Assembly (NCBI GenBank): GCA_045805565.1
Contig: JBJMKZ010000051.1
Location: 1 to 14,483 of the forward strand
Length of the DNA: 14,483 nt
Reading direction: 5' to 3'
Source: DATAEY01 sp045805565
Lineage (GTDB): Bacteria; Actinomycetota; Thermoleophilia; Solirubrobacterales; Solirubrobacteraceae
The notes under the pieces: generated by a model
Seen by the model: the letters and a program-made list of their open reading frames with translations, nothing else
Databases searched by the model: none
What the model was told of the DNA's origin: nothing
Position numbers and translations under genes: made by a program
Shown: positions 8,051-13,801 of the stretch, piece after piece
How the letters are laid out: every line of letters starts with the position of its first letter
How positions within the stretch are numbered: the stretch's first letter is position 1

Positions 8051-8188
8051 CTACGGAGTCTGATTGCGGCTGACTACGGAGCGTGCTTGCGGGTGGCTAC
8101 GTAGCCTGCTTGCGGCTGGCTACGGAGTCGATTTGGGCAGGCTACGGAGTCGGATTTGGGGCGGGCTACGGGGCGGATTGCGGTGCGC
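8051..8188 (+). repeat. Six tandem imperfect ~23-bp direct repeats
   Basis: Units begin at 8051, 8074, 8097, 8120, 8142 and 8166, with lengths of 23, 23, 23, 22, 24 and about 23 bases. Each starts CTACG, usually CTACGGAG, and continues with a TTGCGG- or TTTGGG-like middle and a G-rich end; an approximate unit is CTACGGAGTC followed by TGATTGCGGCTGG. The spacing is close to two helical turns. The array fills the gap between two divergently transcribed genes, ending 37 bases before the ATG at 8226. There are no unique spacers, so it is not a CRISPR array. Period 23 is not a multiple of three, so it is not a coding repeat. It may be a row of protein-binding sites, or simply a small satellite; I cannot tell which. 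Confidence 0.8.
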
Positions 8189-8225
8189 GGCTGATCGGCG
8201 CGCCACAGTCTGGGACGATCACGGC

Positions 8226-8771
8226 ATGGCGCGAGAGGAAGCAGCGTCGGTCCCCGACGTCTTCGCCGCCGCGTTCCCGACGATGGCCGCCGAGCTCGGG
8301 ATGGGGTTCTCGCCAGGTCCGCCGGTGGAGGTCGAGGCGGCGGTGGTGCGCTCGACGCCCGAGGCGGAGGCCAGGCGGGCGTTCCTCCTGGCGGATCTCG
8401 CGGTGCACGAGTGGTGCCCCATCGCCCTGCGGCGGCAGGGCATCAACCAGCCCGCCGACTGGCTCGACCAGCTGCCGGAGATCGTGTCGGCCGCCGACGC
8501 CCGTCATGCCTCCGCGACCCTGGTGCAGGCGCGGGCCCTGGTCGACGGCAACTACGAGCGGATGACGCTCGACTACGCCCGAGAGGCCGCCGACGCCGCC
8601 GGCGACATCGAGCTCGCGCTTGCCGAGCTCGACAACCGACCGCACTTCCAGGCCACGGGCAAGGCGGCCGGGCGGTGCCTGGCCGCCTGGGCGGCCTCGA
8701 CCGCCCAGTACGAGGACGCCTCCAAGCTGGCCGCCGCCGCGGTGGAGCGGCTGGCGACGATCGCCGAGTAG
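8226..8771 (+). CDS. Hypothetical helical protein, 181 residues
   Basis: I do not recognise this family. The product is Ala-rich (VFAAAFPTMAAELG near the start, AAWAASTAQYEDASKLAAAAVERL at the end), lacks a signal peptide or membrane segment, and is predicted by eye to be almost all alpha-helix. Candidate conserved points are HEWCPIALRRQG (about residues 61-72), NYERMTLDYAREAADAAGD and NRPHFQATGKAAGR. The acidic N-terminus and amphipathic helices suit a small cytosolic protein, possibly oligomeric. ATG 8226 was chosen because the frame upstream (open to 8064) reads only through the 23-bp repeat block. The Shine-Dalgarno is weak (GGGAC, 8214-8218). It may be co-transcribed with the membrane protein that follows after about 65-90 bases. 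Confidence 0.65.
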   Translation: MAREEAASVPDVFAAAFPTMAAELGMGFSPGPPVEVEAAVVRSTPEAEARRAFLLADLAVHEWCPIALRRQGINQPADWLDQLPEIVSAADARHASATLVQARALVDGNYERMTLDYAREAADAAGDIELALAELDNRPHFQATGKAAGRCLAAWAASTAQYEDASKLAAAAVERLATIAE

Positions 8772-8835
8772 GAGCGTCGCGGGGCGGCCGGCATTCCGGA
8801 GACGGCACCCCTCAGCGGATAGGGTTCACCGGAAG

Positions 8836-9255
8836 CTGACGGCACACTGGTTCAAACGCGTGCTCCTGGCGGCAGCCACCGCCTTCCTGGCCATCAACCT
8901 CTTCACCGGCGCACCGCTGCTTGCGCTCTGGGTGGGGTCGCAGGTGCAGAGCACCACCACGCTCTCCATGGTCGGACTCGCGGCTGTGCTCGGCACGTTG
9001 GTCGTGGCGGTATCGATCCTCGTCTTCCTGCTCGTCTGGGTGGAGGCCGCGTACAAGGCCGCCACCGGCCAGGCGCCGAGCCGGCGACAGCTCCCCTGGA
9101 TGCGAAGCCTGCGTGACGAGCGGCAGGAGCTATACCGCGAGCGCACCCCCCTCAACGCGTTCGAGAAGGTGCTGGTGGGAGTCGTACTGCTCGCGGTGGC
9201 CGCGTTCGAGACCTGGTTCTTCCTGTTCGCGGGTTCGCCGTTCGGGCCGGCCTAG
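8836..9255 (+). CDS. Small membrane protein with three predicted transmembrane helices
   Basis: Three hydrophobic stretches are visible: VLLAAATAFLAINLF (just after the start), a long LAAVLGTLVVAVSILVFLLVW block, and VLVGVVLLAVAAFETWFFLF near the C-terminus. Between helices two and three lies a basic loop (APSRRQLPWMRSLRDERQEL), probably cytoplasmic by the positive-inside rule. I do not recognise a named family. The start is ambiguous. GTG 8860 is the first standard codon (131 residues) but would begin inside the first helix. CTG 8836 (139 residues, beginning L/M-TAHWFKR) would put basic residues before the helix and lies 10 bases after a TAGGGT hexamer at 8820-8825, so I list that longer form. 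The stop is at 9253-9255, leaving 33 bases to the convergent neighbour. Confidence 0.6.
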   Translation: MTAHWFKRVLLAAATAFLAINLFTGAPLLALWVGSQVQSTTTLSMVGLAAVLGTLVVAVSILVFLLVWVEAAYKAATGQAPSRRQLPWMRSLRDERQELYRERTPLNAFEKVLVGVVLLAVAAFETWFFLFAGSPFGPA

Positions 9256-9288
9256 ATCCAGGCGGCGCACCGGGTTGCCCAGGCCACG

Positions 9289-9744
9289 CTAGCCGGCTCT
9301 CGGCTCCAGGACCACCAGCGGGATCGTCCGCTGGGTGCGCTGCTGGTAGCGCCCCCACAGCGGGTTGTATGCAGTCGCTCTCGACCACAACCGGCGGCGT
9401 TCCTCACCATTCGCCTCCCTGGCGCGAACCTTGATCCGGCGCGGGCCGACCTGCACCTCGGTGTCCGGGCTGGCGCGCAGGTTGTGCACCCAGCCCGGAT
9501 GCCTGGGATGGCCGCCCTTGGCGGCCACCACGACGAAGCTCTCGCCATCGGGCATGTAGACCAGCGGCGTGGTGCGCCGACGGCCGGTCCTGGCTCCCAC
9601 GTGGTCGAGCAGCAGCATGGGCGGGAGACCCGGCAGGCGCCCGCCGACCCGCCCCCCGGTGGCCCGATACACGGTCGCGTGGGCCTCCATGATCCGCGCC
9701 AGCAGCGGCCACGCCCGGTCGGCGGCGCGCAGGTAGTCGACCAC
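9289..9744 (-). CDS. Deazaflavin (F420)-dependent nitroreductase-family protein
   Basis: 151 residues, about the family's usual length. The split-barrel DDN/F420 oxidoreductase signature is clear: LLLDHVGARTGRRRTTPLVY (44-63, equivalent to the G-x-K/R-T/S-G-x-x-R-x-x-P motif), then FVVVAAKGGHPRHPGWVHNL (70-89) and A-S-P-D-T-E-V-Q-V-G. In characterised relatives (mycobacterial Ddn and FDORs) these residues bind F420's phosphate tail and deazaflavin ring and support hydride transfer to quinones, nitro compounds or other acceptors. The natural substrate here is unknown. GTG 9744 is used because an ATG at 9752 is in another frame. No Shine-Dalgarno is seen, but TAGCAT (9751-9756, minus strand) ends 6 bases upstream, suggesting a leaderless mRNA. 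It diverges from the nitronate monooxygenase gene across 43 bases, so the two oxidoreductases may be jointly regulated. Confidence 0.88.
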   Translation of the reverse strand: MVDYLRAADRAWPLLARIMEAHATVYRATGGRVGGRLPGLPPMLLLDHVGARTGRRRTTPLVYMPDGESFVVVAAKGGHPRHPGWVHNLRASPDTEVQVGPRRIKVRAREANGEERRRLWSRATAYNPLWGRYQQRTQRTIPLVVLEPRAG

Positions 9745-9750
9745 GTCGCC

Positions 9751-9756
9751 ATGCTA
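9751..9756 (-). promoter_or_regulatory. Candidate -10 element (TAGCAT) of the F420-type gene
   Basis: TAGCAT on the minus strand fits TANNNT and ends 6 bases before the GTG at 9744, which would put the transcript start on or beside the start codon. No clear -35. Confidence 0.4.
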
Positions 9757-9775
9757 GACCGCCCCGTCCAGAAGC

Positions 9776-9781
9776 TACCCT
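9776..9781 (+). promoter_or_regulatory. Candidate -10 element (TACCCT) of the nitronate monooxygenase gene
   Basis: TACCCT fits TANNNT and ends 6 bases before the GTG at 9788. No Shine-Dalgarno is present, which is consistent with a leaderless mRNA. Confidence 0.4.
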
Positions 9782-9787
9782 CGCGGG

Positions 9788-10744
9788 GTGAACCGTCTGC
9801 CGTTCGACCTCGAGGTACCTGTGGTGCAGGCCGGGATGGGCGGCGGGCTCAGCGGCCACGAGCTCGCGGCGGCCGTGTCCGAGGCGGGCGGGCTCGGGAC
9901 CATCACCGGCGCCGGTGCGGCGTCGATCGCGCGCGAGCTGGCGGCGGCGCGGGCGCGCACCGACCGGCCGCTCGCGGTCAACCTGCTGCTGCCGTTTGCC
10001 CGGCGGGACTGGTTCGACGCGGCAGCCCAAGCCGACGTCGTCGTGACGTTCTGGGGCGCTCCCAGGCGCCGTACCCCTGGGGTGTGGGTGCACCAGTGCG
10101 GCTCGGCGGCGGAGGCCCGCGCAGCCCGCTCGGCGGGCGCCGATGCCGTGATCGTGCAGGGGGGCGAGGCGGGCGGGCACGTCCGGGGGACGGTGCCCGC
10201 CCTCGAGCTGCTCGCGCAGGTCCGCACCGAGCTGCCCACCGATTATCCGGTGCTGGTGGCCGGCGGGATCGCGGACCGCGATGACGTGCAGCGCGCGCTC
10301 GACGCGGGGGCGAGCGCCGCCGTGGCCGGAACCCGGTTCCTGCTCTCCGAGGAGAGTCGCGCCCATCCGGGCTACAAGCAGCGGCTGCTGGGAGCGGACG
10401 CGACGATCGTCACCGAGCTGTTCGGGGCGGGCTGGCCGGCGCCCCACCGCGTGGTGCCCAATGCCGCGACCCGCCGCTGGCTTGGCGCCGACGCGCGCGG
10501 GCCGGGTCTCCACCGCGTCCTGAATCGCCTGCTGGCCCCGACCGCGCGCTACGTGCCGACGGCGATCCAGGAGCGGGCGGCGCGGTCCCAGCGTCCGGGA
10601 AGCCGGCTGCTGGGACCTCTCGCGGCCACCGCCGACGGCCCCGACACCCTGCTCGACGCCGGACCCCTCTACGCCGGCGAGACGGTGGCCCGCATCCATG
10701 ACGTCAGGCCCGCGGGCGAGCTCGTGCGGTCCCTGACGCCCTGA
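9788..10744 (+). CDS. Nitronate monooxygenase / 2-nitropropane dioxygenase-like flavoprotein
   Basis: 318 residues with a TIM-barrel FMN-binding pattern: VPVVQAGMGGGLSG near the N-terminus, SEAGGLGTITG (31-41), the signature VIVQGGEAGGHVRG (121-134) with the candidate catalytic His131, VLVAGGIADRDDVQRAL (155-171) and GTRFLLSEES (181-190). Members oxidise alkyl nitronates such as propionate 3-nitronate to aldehydes and nitrite; others are enoyl-reductase-like and the group is often over-annotated. The catalytic His and the phosphate-binding Gly-Gly and G-T-R-F segments are all present, so an active FMN enzyme is likely. The GTG start is supported by homology starting at FDLEVPVVQAGM and by the upstream TACCCT. 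The gene is divergent from the F420-type gene and convergent with the HAD gene. Confidence 0.85.
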   Translation: MNRLPFDLEVPVVQAGMGGGLSGHELAAAVSEAGGLGTITGAGAASIARELAAARARTDRPLAVNLLLPFARRDWFDAAAQADVVVTFWGAPRRRTPGVWVHQCGSAAEARAARSAGADAVIVQGGEAGGHVRGTVPALELLAQVRTELPTDYPVLVAGGIADRDDVQRALDAGASAAVAGTRFLLSEESRAHPGYKQRLLGADATIVTELFGAGWPAPHRVVPNAATRRWLGADARGPGLHRVLNRLLAPTARYVPTAIQERAARSQRPGSRLLGPLAATADGPDTLLDAGPLYAGETVARIHDVRPAGELVRSLTP

Positions 10745-10775
10745 TCGGCGGGGCGGGCAGGCCGGCTCGCGCAGA

Positions 10776-11438
10776 CTACGTCCCGTCGTCGAGGGCGCTC
10801 ACGACCTCGGGAGTGAGGTCGTCGAGCGAGCGCAGGATCACCGTCGCCGCGCCCAGGGCTTCCTGGCTGGGCGGGTGGGCCGGGTTGGGAATCGCGACCA
10901 CGTGCATGCCGGCGGCGGCCCCGGCCCGTAGCCCGTTGCTCGAATCCTCGATGGCGACGCAGCGATGCGGCTTCACGCCAAGGCGTCGTGCCGCCTCCAG
11001 GTAGACGTCGGCGGCCGGCTTGCCGCGCTCGACCTCCTCCGACGAGACGGTCGCCGCGAACATCCCCTCCAGGCCGCCCGCCCGGAGCACCAGGTCGATG
11101 ATCTCGCGGTTGGACGATGTCGCCAGACCCAGCGGCCAGCGGCTCGCCAGGCGGGCGACCGCCTCCCGGGCGCCCGGGATCCACGGCAGTCGGCGCCGGT
11201 AGCGGTCCTCCACCGCCCGGACCACGCGGTTGGAGATGTCCTGCGGCTCGGCGGGGATCTCCAGCCGGTCGCTGAGATAGCGCGACCACTCCACCGAGCT
11301 CATGCCCATCATCGCGCTGGTGGCCTCGGGCGGCCAGCGCCGCCCGCTGGCCGCCACCAGCTCCCGCCGCGCCGCGTCCCACACCTCCTCGGACTGGACG
11401 AGCACGCCGTCGAGGTCGAACACGACCGCCTCGATCAC
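10776..11438 (-). CDS. HAD-family hydrolase (beta-phosphoglucomutase/phosphatase-like)
   Basis: 220 residues. Motif I is VVFDLDGVLVQSEE with nucleophile Asp8 and general acid Asp10. A helical cap follows (about 15-85). Motif II is LATSSNRE near 106-112, motif III is Lys140 in ERGKPAADVYLEAA, and motif IV is IEDSSNGLRAG with Glu164-Asp165. This matches the subfamily IA group containing phosphoglycolate phosphatase and beta-phosphoglucomutase; small sugar-phosphate or similar substrates are likely but the specific one cannot be assigned. The GTG start overlaps the TGA of the upstream SnoaL-like gene in the four bases GTGA (11435-11438), the usual sign of translational coupling, and this fixes the start. 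It is the last gene of the minus-strand run. Confidence 0.9.
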   Translation of the reverse strand: MIEAVVFDLDGVLVQSEEVWDAARRELVAASGRRWPPEATSAMMGMSSVEWSRYLSDRLEIPAEPQDISNRVVRAVEDRYRRRLPWIPGAREAVARLASRWPLGLATSSNREIIDLVLRAGGLEGMFAATVSSEEVERGKPAADVYLEAARRLGVKPHRCVAIEDSSNGLRAGAAAGMHVVAIPNPAHPPSQEALGAATVILRSLDDLTPEVVSALDDGT

Positions 11439-11776
11439 TCGAGGTCCCAGCCGAAGTAGACCTCCACCCTGGAGATCTTGTCGCCATCGAAGGTGAGCAC
11501 CTCGGTGTTGCGAAACCGGCGCCCGTCGGTCTTCGTGCTCTCGTAGGTCACGATGACCTCATCGCCGTGTTCAACGAGCCGCTCGAACTCGAAGGCCTCG
11601 ATCAGCTCGGCGTTCGGCCAGCAGCGCTCGAAGTACGCCGTGCGGTCGATTCCCACGTCGGCGGGGCTGTAGAACCTGAAGTCCTCGCTCAGGAGCTCCT
11701 CCACGACGCGACGATCACCGGATTCGTAGGCGCGGTAGCAGTCGCGGACGAGCTGCGGACGGTCATGGACGGGCAT
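11435..11776 (-). CDS. SnoaL-like / NTF2-like family protein
   Basis: 113 residues. The pattern of three N-terminal helices (VRDCYRAYESGDRRVVEELLSEDFRFYSP) followed by a curved beta-sheet (EFERLVEHGDEVIVTYESTK, FRNTEVLTFDGDKISRVEVYFG) is that of the nuclear transport factor 2-like/SnoaL cone fold. Members include ketosteroid isomerase, polyketide cyclases and many small proteins of unknown role, so no reaction can be stated. ATG 11776 was chosen because GAGGAGGA lies 4 bases upstream (11781-11788 on the + strand), the clearest Shine-Dalgarno in this minus-strand run; an alternative GTG/ATG frame to 11818 adds nothing conserved. It starts 70 bases after the Ppx/GppA stop and is translationally coupled to the HAD gene. 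Confidence 0.85.
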   Translation of the reverse strand: MPVHDRPQLVRDCYRAYESGDRRVVEELLSEDFRFYSPADVGIDRTAYFERCWPNAELIEAFEFERLVEHGDEVIVTYESTKTDGRRFRNTEVLTFDGDKISRVEVYFGWDLE

Positions 11777-11846
11777 GCGCTCCTCCTCGTCTGGTCGCAT
11801 CGCGAGAGAACCACTCATCGAGTGCCGGCGCGCGCCGAGCGTCGGC

Positions 11847-13388
11847 CTATTCCTCTACCCGGAGCCGGCGGCCGAACGCCCGCTCGAAGATGTCGGCCTG
11901 TCGCTCCGTCTCCCATCGCGCGACCGAGACATCGCCGTCGGCGACCAGCCGGATCGTCACTGCAGGGTCCTCGATCGCGACGTCGGCTCGAGTCACCGCC
12001 TGGTCGCGGCTGCGCTCGAGCTGCTCGGCCACGCGAAGCAGCGCCGACAGGCGCTCGAGCCGCTGCTCGTCCCCGTCCTGCGCGAGCGCCGACAGGTCGT
12101 CGAAGCTGGGGGAGCCCTTGCGGTGGTAGCGGGCAGCCTGGGCGATCAGGGCGACCTCCCGCGGGCTGAACCCCGGCAGTCCCGCGTTGAGGATCAGGTA
12201 GCGCGAGTGCTTGTGATGGTCGTCGTAGTCGACGGTCATGCCGATGTCGTGCAGCATCGCCGCCGCCCACAGCAGCTCGCGCTCCAGCCGGTCACCCGGA
12301 TGAACGTCGGCACCGGCCAGGGCATCGAACATCTGCAGCGCCAGCGCGGCGACGTGCTCGACGTGCGCCAGGTCGGCGCCATACTGGGCGGCCAGGTTGC
12401 GGACGGTGGCCTCACGCACCGAGGCGAACAGAGGCGGGTCGACCGGGGCCAGATACCACTCGAAGAAGGCGCCCTCGCGCAATCCCGCCTCGGTCACCTC
12501 CATCGCGTCGTAGCCTCCGGCGTCCAGGACCGCTTCGATCACGGCCGCCCCCGCCAGGATCACGTCGCCGCGCTCGGGCTTGATTCCCGGCACCGAGCCG
12601 CGCTTGGAGGCGGGCATCGAGGCCAGCTCCTCGACCAGCGCATCCAGCGCGCCCCGCTCGAGCCGAAACCCCTGGACCCCGAACGAGGGCAGGTCGGCCG
12701 CGCGCTGGGCGGCGGCGGCCAGGTTTCGCGCCGTTCCGCCCAGGCCCACCAGGTGCCCGGCGGAGGACTCCGGCCAGCGCCGCTCGCCCAGCTGCTCGCG
12801 GACATGGGCCCGCAGCTTGCGCAGCTGCTTGTCGCTCGCCTTCTCCTCGGGCAGGAAGCGTTCGGTCATGCGAACGGTGCCCAGCGGCCAGGACCCCAGC
12901 TCGCCCGCCCGGCGCTCGTGGACCGACACCAGCTGCAGGCTGCCGCCGCCGAGGTCTAGCACCGCGCCGTCGCCCAGGCTGCTGGAGTTCGCCGCCGCCA
13001 GATAGGCGTAGCGCGCCTCCTCGTCCGGCGAGAGCACCCGGATGTCGAGGCCCGACGCCTCGCGCGCGCGTGACACGAACCGATCGCCGTTGGTCGCCTC
13101 GCGAATGGCGCTGGTGGCCAGGGCACTCACGCTGTCGCCGGTCAGGCCGGTGGCGCGGCAGAAGTGGGCGTAGGTGACGATCGTGTGCAGCGCGCGATCC
13201 ATCCCGGCCTCGCCGAGCTCGCCGGACGCCCCCAGCCCGGCGCCGATCCGCACGGGCTCGTAGATCTCGTCGGTGCGCCGCCACCAGGAGCCCGGGACGG
13301 CGCTGAACACCACCAGCCGGAACGAGTTGGAGCCGAGGTCGATGACGGCCAGACGCCGGGGTTCCCCGCCGGCGTCCGTGTCACTCAC
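11847..13388 (-). CDS. Ppx/GppA family phosphatase (exopolyphosphatase / guanosine pentaphosphatase)
   Basis: 513 residues, matching the long Ppx/GppA form. The N-terminal ASKHA fold has the phosphate-1 loop VIDLGSNSFRL (15-25), SPDEEAR with catalytic Glu near 123-124, the phosphate-2 loop LDLGGGS (144-150), and GLGGTARNLA (215-224). EVTEAGLREGAFF (297-309) is typical of the family's domain-II end. The C-terminal part has an HD-like region with LHD at 379-381 and DDHHKHS at 389-395. Members hydrolyse inorganic polyphosphate and convert pppGpp to ppGpp, linking phosphate storage and the stringent response. Which activity dominates cannot be read here. The GTG start lies inside the end of the glyoxalase gene (8-base overlap, 13381-13388), so translation is probably coupled. 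Confidence 0.92.
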   Translation of the reverse strand: MSDTDAGGEPRRLAVIDLGSNSFRLVVFSAVPGSWWRRTDEIYEPVRIGAGLGASGELGEAGMDRALHTIVTYAHFCRATGLTGDSVSALATSAIREATNGDRFVSRAREASGLDIRVLSPDEEARYAYLAAANSSSLGDGAVLDLGGGSLQLVSVHERRAGELGSWPLGTVRMTERFLPEEKASDKQLRKLRAHVREQLGERRWPESSAGHLVGLGGTARNLAAAAQRAADLPSFGVQGFRLERGALDALVEELASMPASKRGSVPGIKPERGDVILAGAAVIEAVLDAGGYDAMEVTEAGLREGAFFEWYLAPVDPPLFASVREATVRNLAAQYGADLAHVEHVAALALQMFDALAGADVHPGDRLERELLWAAAMLHDIGMTVDYDDHHKHSRYLILNAGLPGFSPREVALIAQAARYHRKGSPSFDDLSALAQDGDEQRLERLSALLRVAEQLERSRDQAVTRADVAIEDPAVTIRLVADGDVSVARWETERQADIFERAFGRRLRVEE

Positions 13389-13758
13389 GCTCGATCAGCT
13401 CGATCCGGTAGCCGTCGGGATCCCGGACGAAGCACAGGCGGGACCCGCCCTCCCGCACGCTGTAGGGGGGCCTCTCCGGCTCGATGCCCTGCTCGCGCAG
13501 CTGGGCCAAGCGGGTGTCGAGGTCGGGCGTGGTGATCGCGATGTGCCCGTATCCGGTGCCCACGTCATAGGAGTCGACCCCGTGGTTGTAGGTGAGCTCC
13601 AGCCGCGGCATCTCGCCGTCGCCCGGGATGTTCATGAACACGTTGACGGCCTCGTCGCGGATCGGCACGCGGCCGACCTCCTGGAACCCGAGCGCCCGAT
13701 AGAACGCGACCGAGCGGTCGATGTCGGTGATGCGATAGCAGGTGTGGACGAGCGCCAT
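13381..13758 (-). CDS. gloA: Lactoylglutathione lyase-like glyoxalase I
   Basis: 125 residues and nearly collinear with bacterial GloA: HTCYRITDIDRSVAFY at the start, RLELTYNHGVDSYDVGTGYG in the middle and RDPDGYRIELIE at the end. The four metal ligands of glyoxalase I are in place: His5, Glu54, His72 and Glu120. GloA converts the hemithioacetal of methylglyoxal and glutathione to S-lactoylglutathione. Most actinobacteria use mycothiol or other thiols, so the thiol cofactor here is uncertain and the name refers to the fold and active site. ATG 13758 begins at conserved MALVHT; a longer frame to 13860 overlaps the divergent gene. No Shine-Dalgarno is seen, while TAGTCT (13766-13771, minus strand) ends 7 bases upstream. 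First gene of the minus-strand run. Confidence 0.9.
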   Translation of the reverse strand: MALVHTCYRITDIDRSVAFYRALGFQEVGRVPIRDEAVNVFMNIPGDGEMPRLELTYNHGVDSYDVGTGYGHIAITTPDLDTRLAQLREQGIEPERPPYSVREGGSRLCFVRDPDGYRIELIERE

Positions 13759-13765
13759 CGGTCGC

Positions 13766-13771
13766 AGACTA
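13766..13771 (-). promoter_or_regulatory. Candidate -10 element (TAGTCT) of the glyoxalase operon
   Basis: TAGTCT on the minus strand fits TANNNT and ends 7 bases before the ATG at 13758. It would drive the four-gene minus-strand run. No -35 is recognisable. Confidence 0.4.
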
Positions 13772-13786
13772 GATGATCGACGCGGA

Positions 13787-13792
13787 TACGCT
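13787..13792 (+). promoter_or_regulatory. Candidate -10 element (TACGCT) of the alpha/beta hydrolase gene
   Basis: TACGCT fits TANNNT and ends 9 bases before the ATG at 13802. A GAGCGG a few bases before the ATG could also serve as a weak ribosome-binding site. Confidence 0.35.
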
Positions 13793-13801
13793 TGAGCGGA
13801 C

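Noticed and set aside
8051..8188. CRISPR array
   Set aside because: The repeats are directly adjacent with no unique spacers, are imperfect, and no cas gene is near.
8064..8225. Upstream open frame that would extend the 181-residue protein to about 235 residues
   Set aside because: The extension reads only through the 23-bp tandem repeats, whose period is not a multiple of three, and gives low-complexity Arg/Gly/Leu sequence. ATG 8226 is the first plausible start.
11815..13284. Alternative minus-strand and plus-strand frames across the Ppx/GppA gene
   Set aside because: The Ppx/GppA frame carries the full motif set; the others are compositional shadows.
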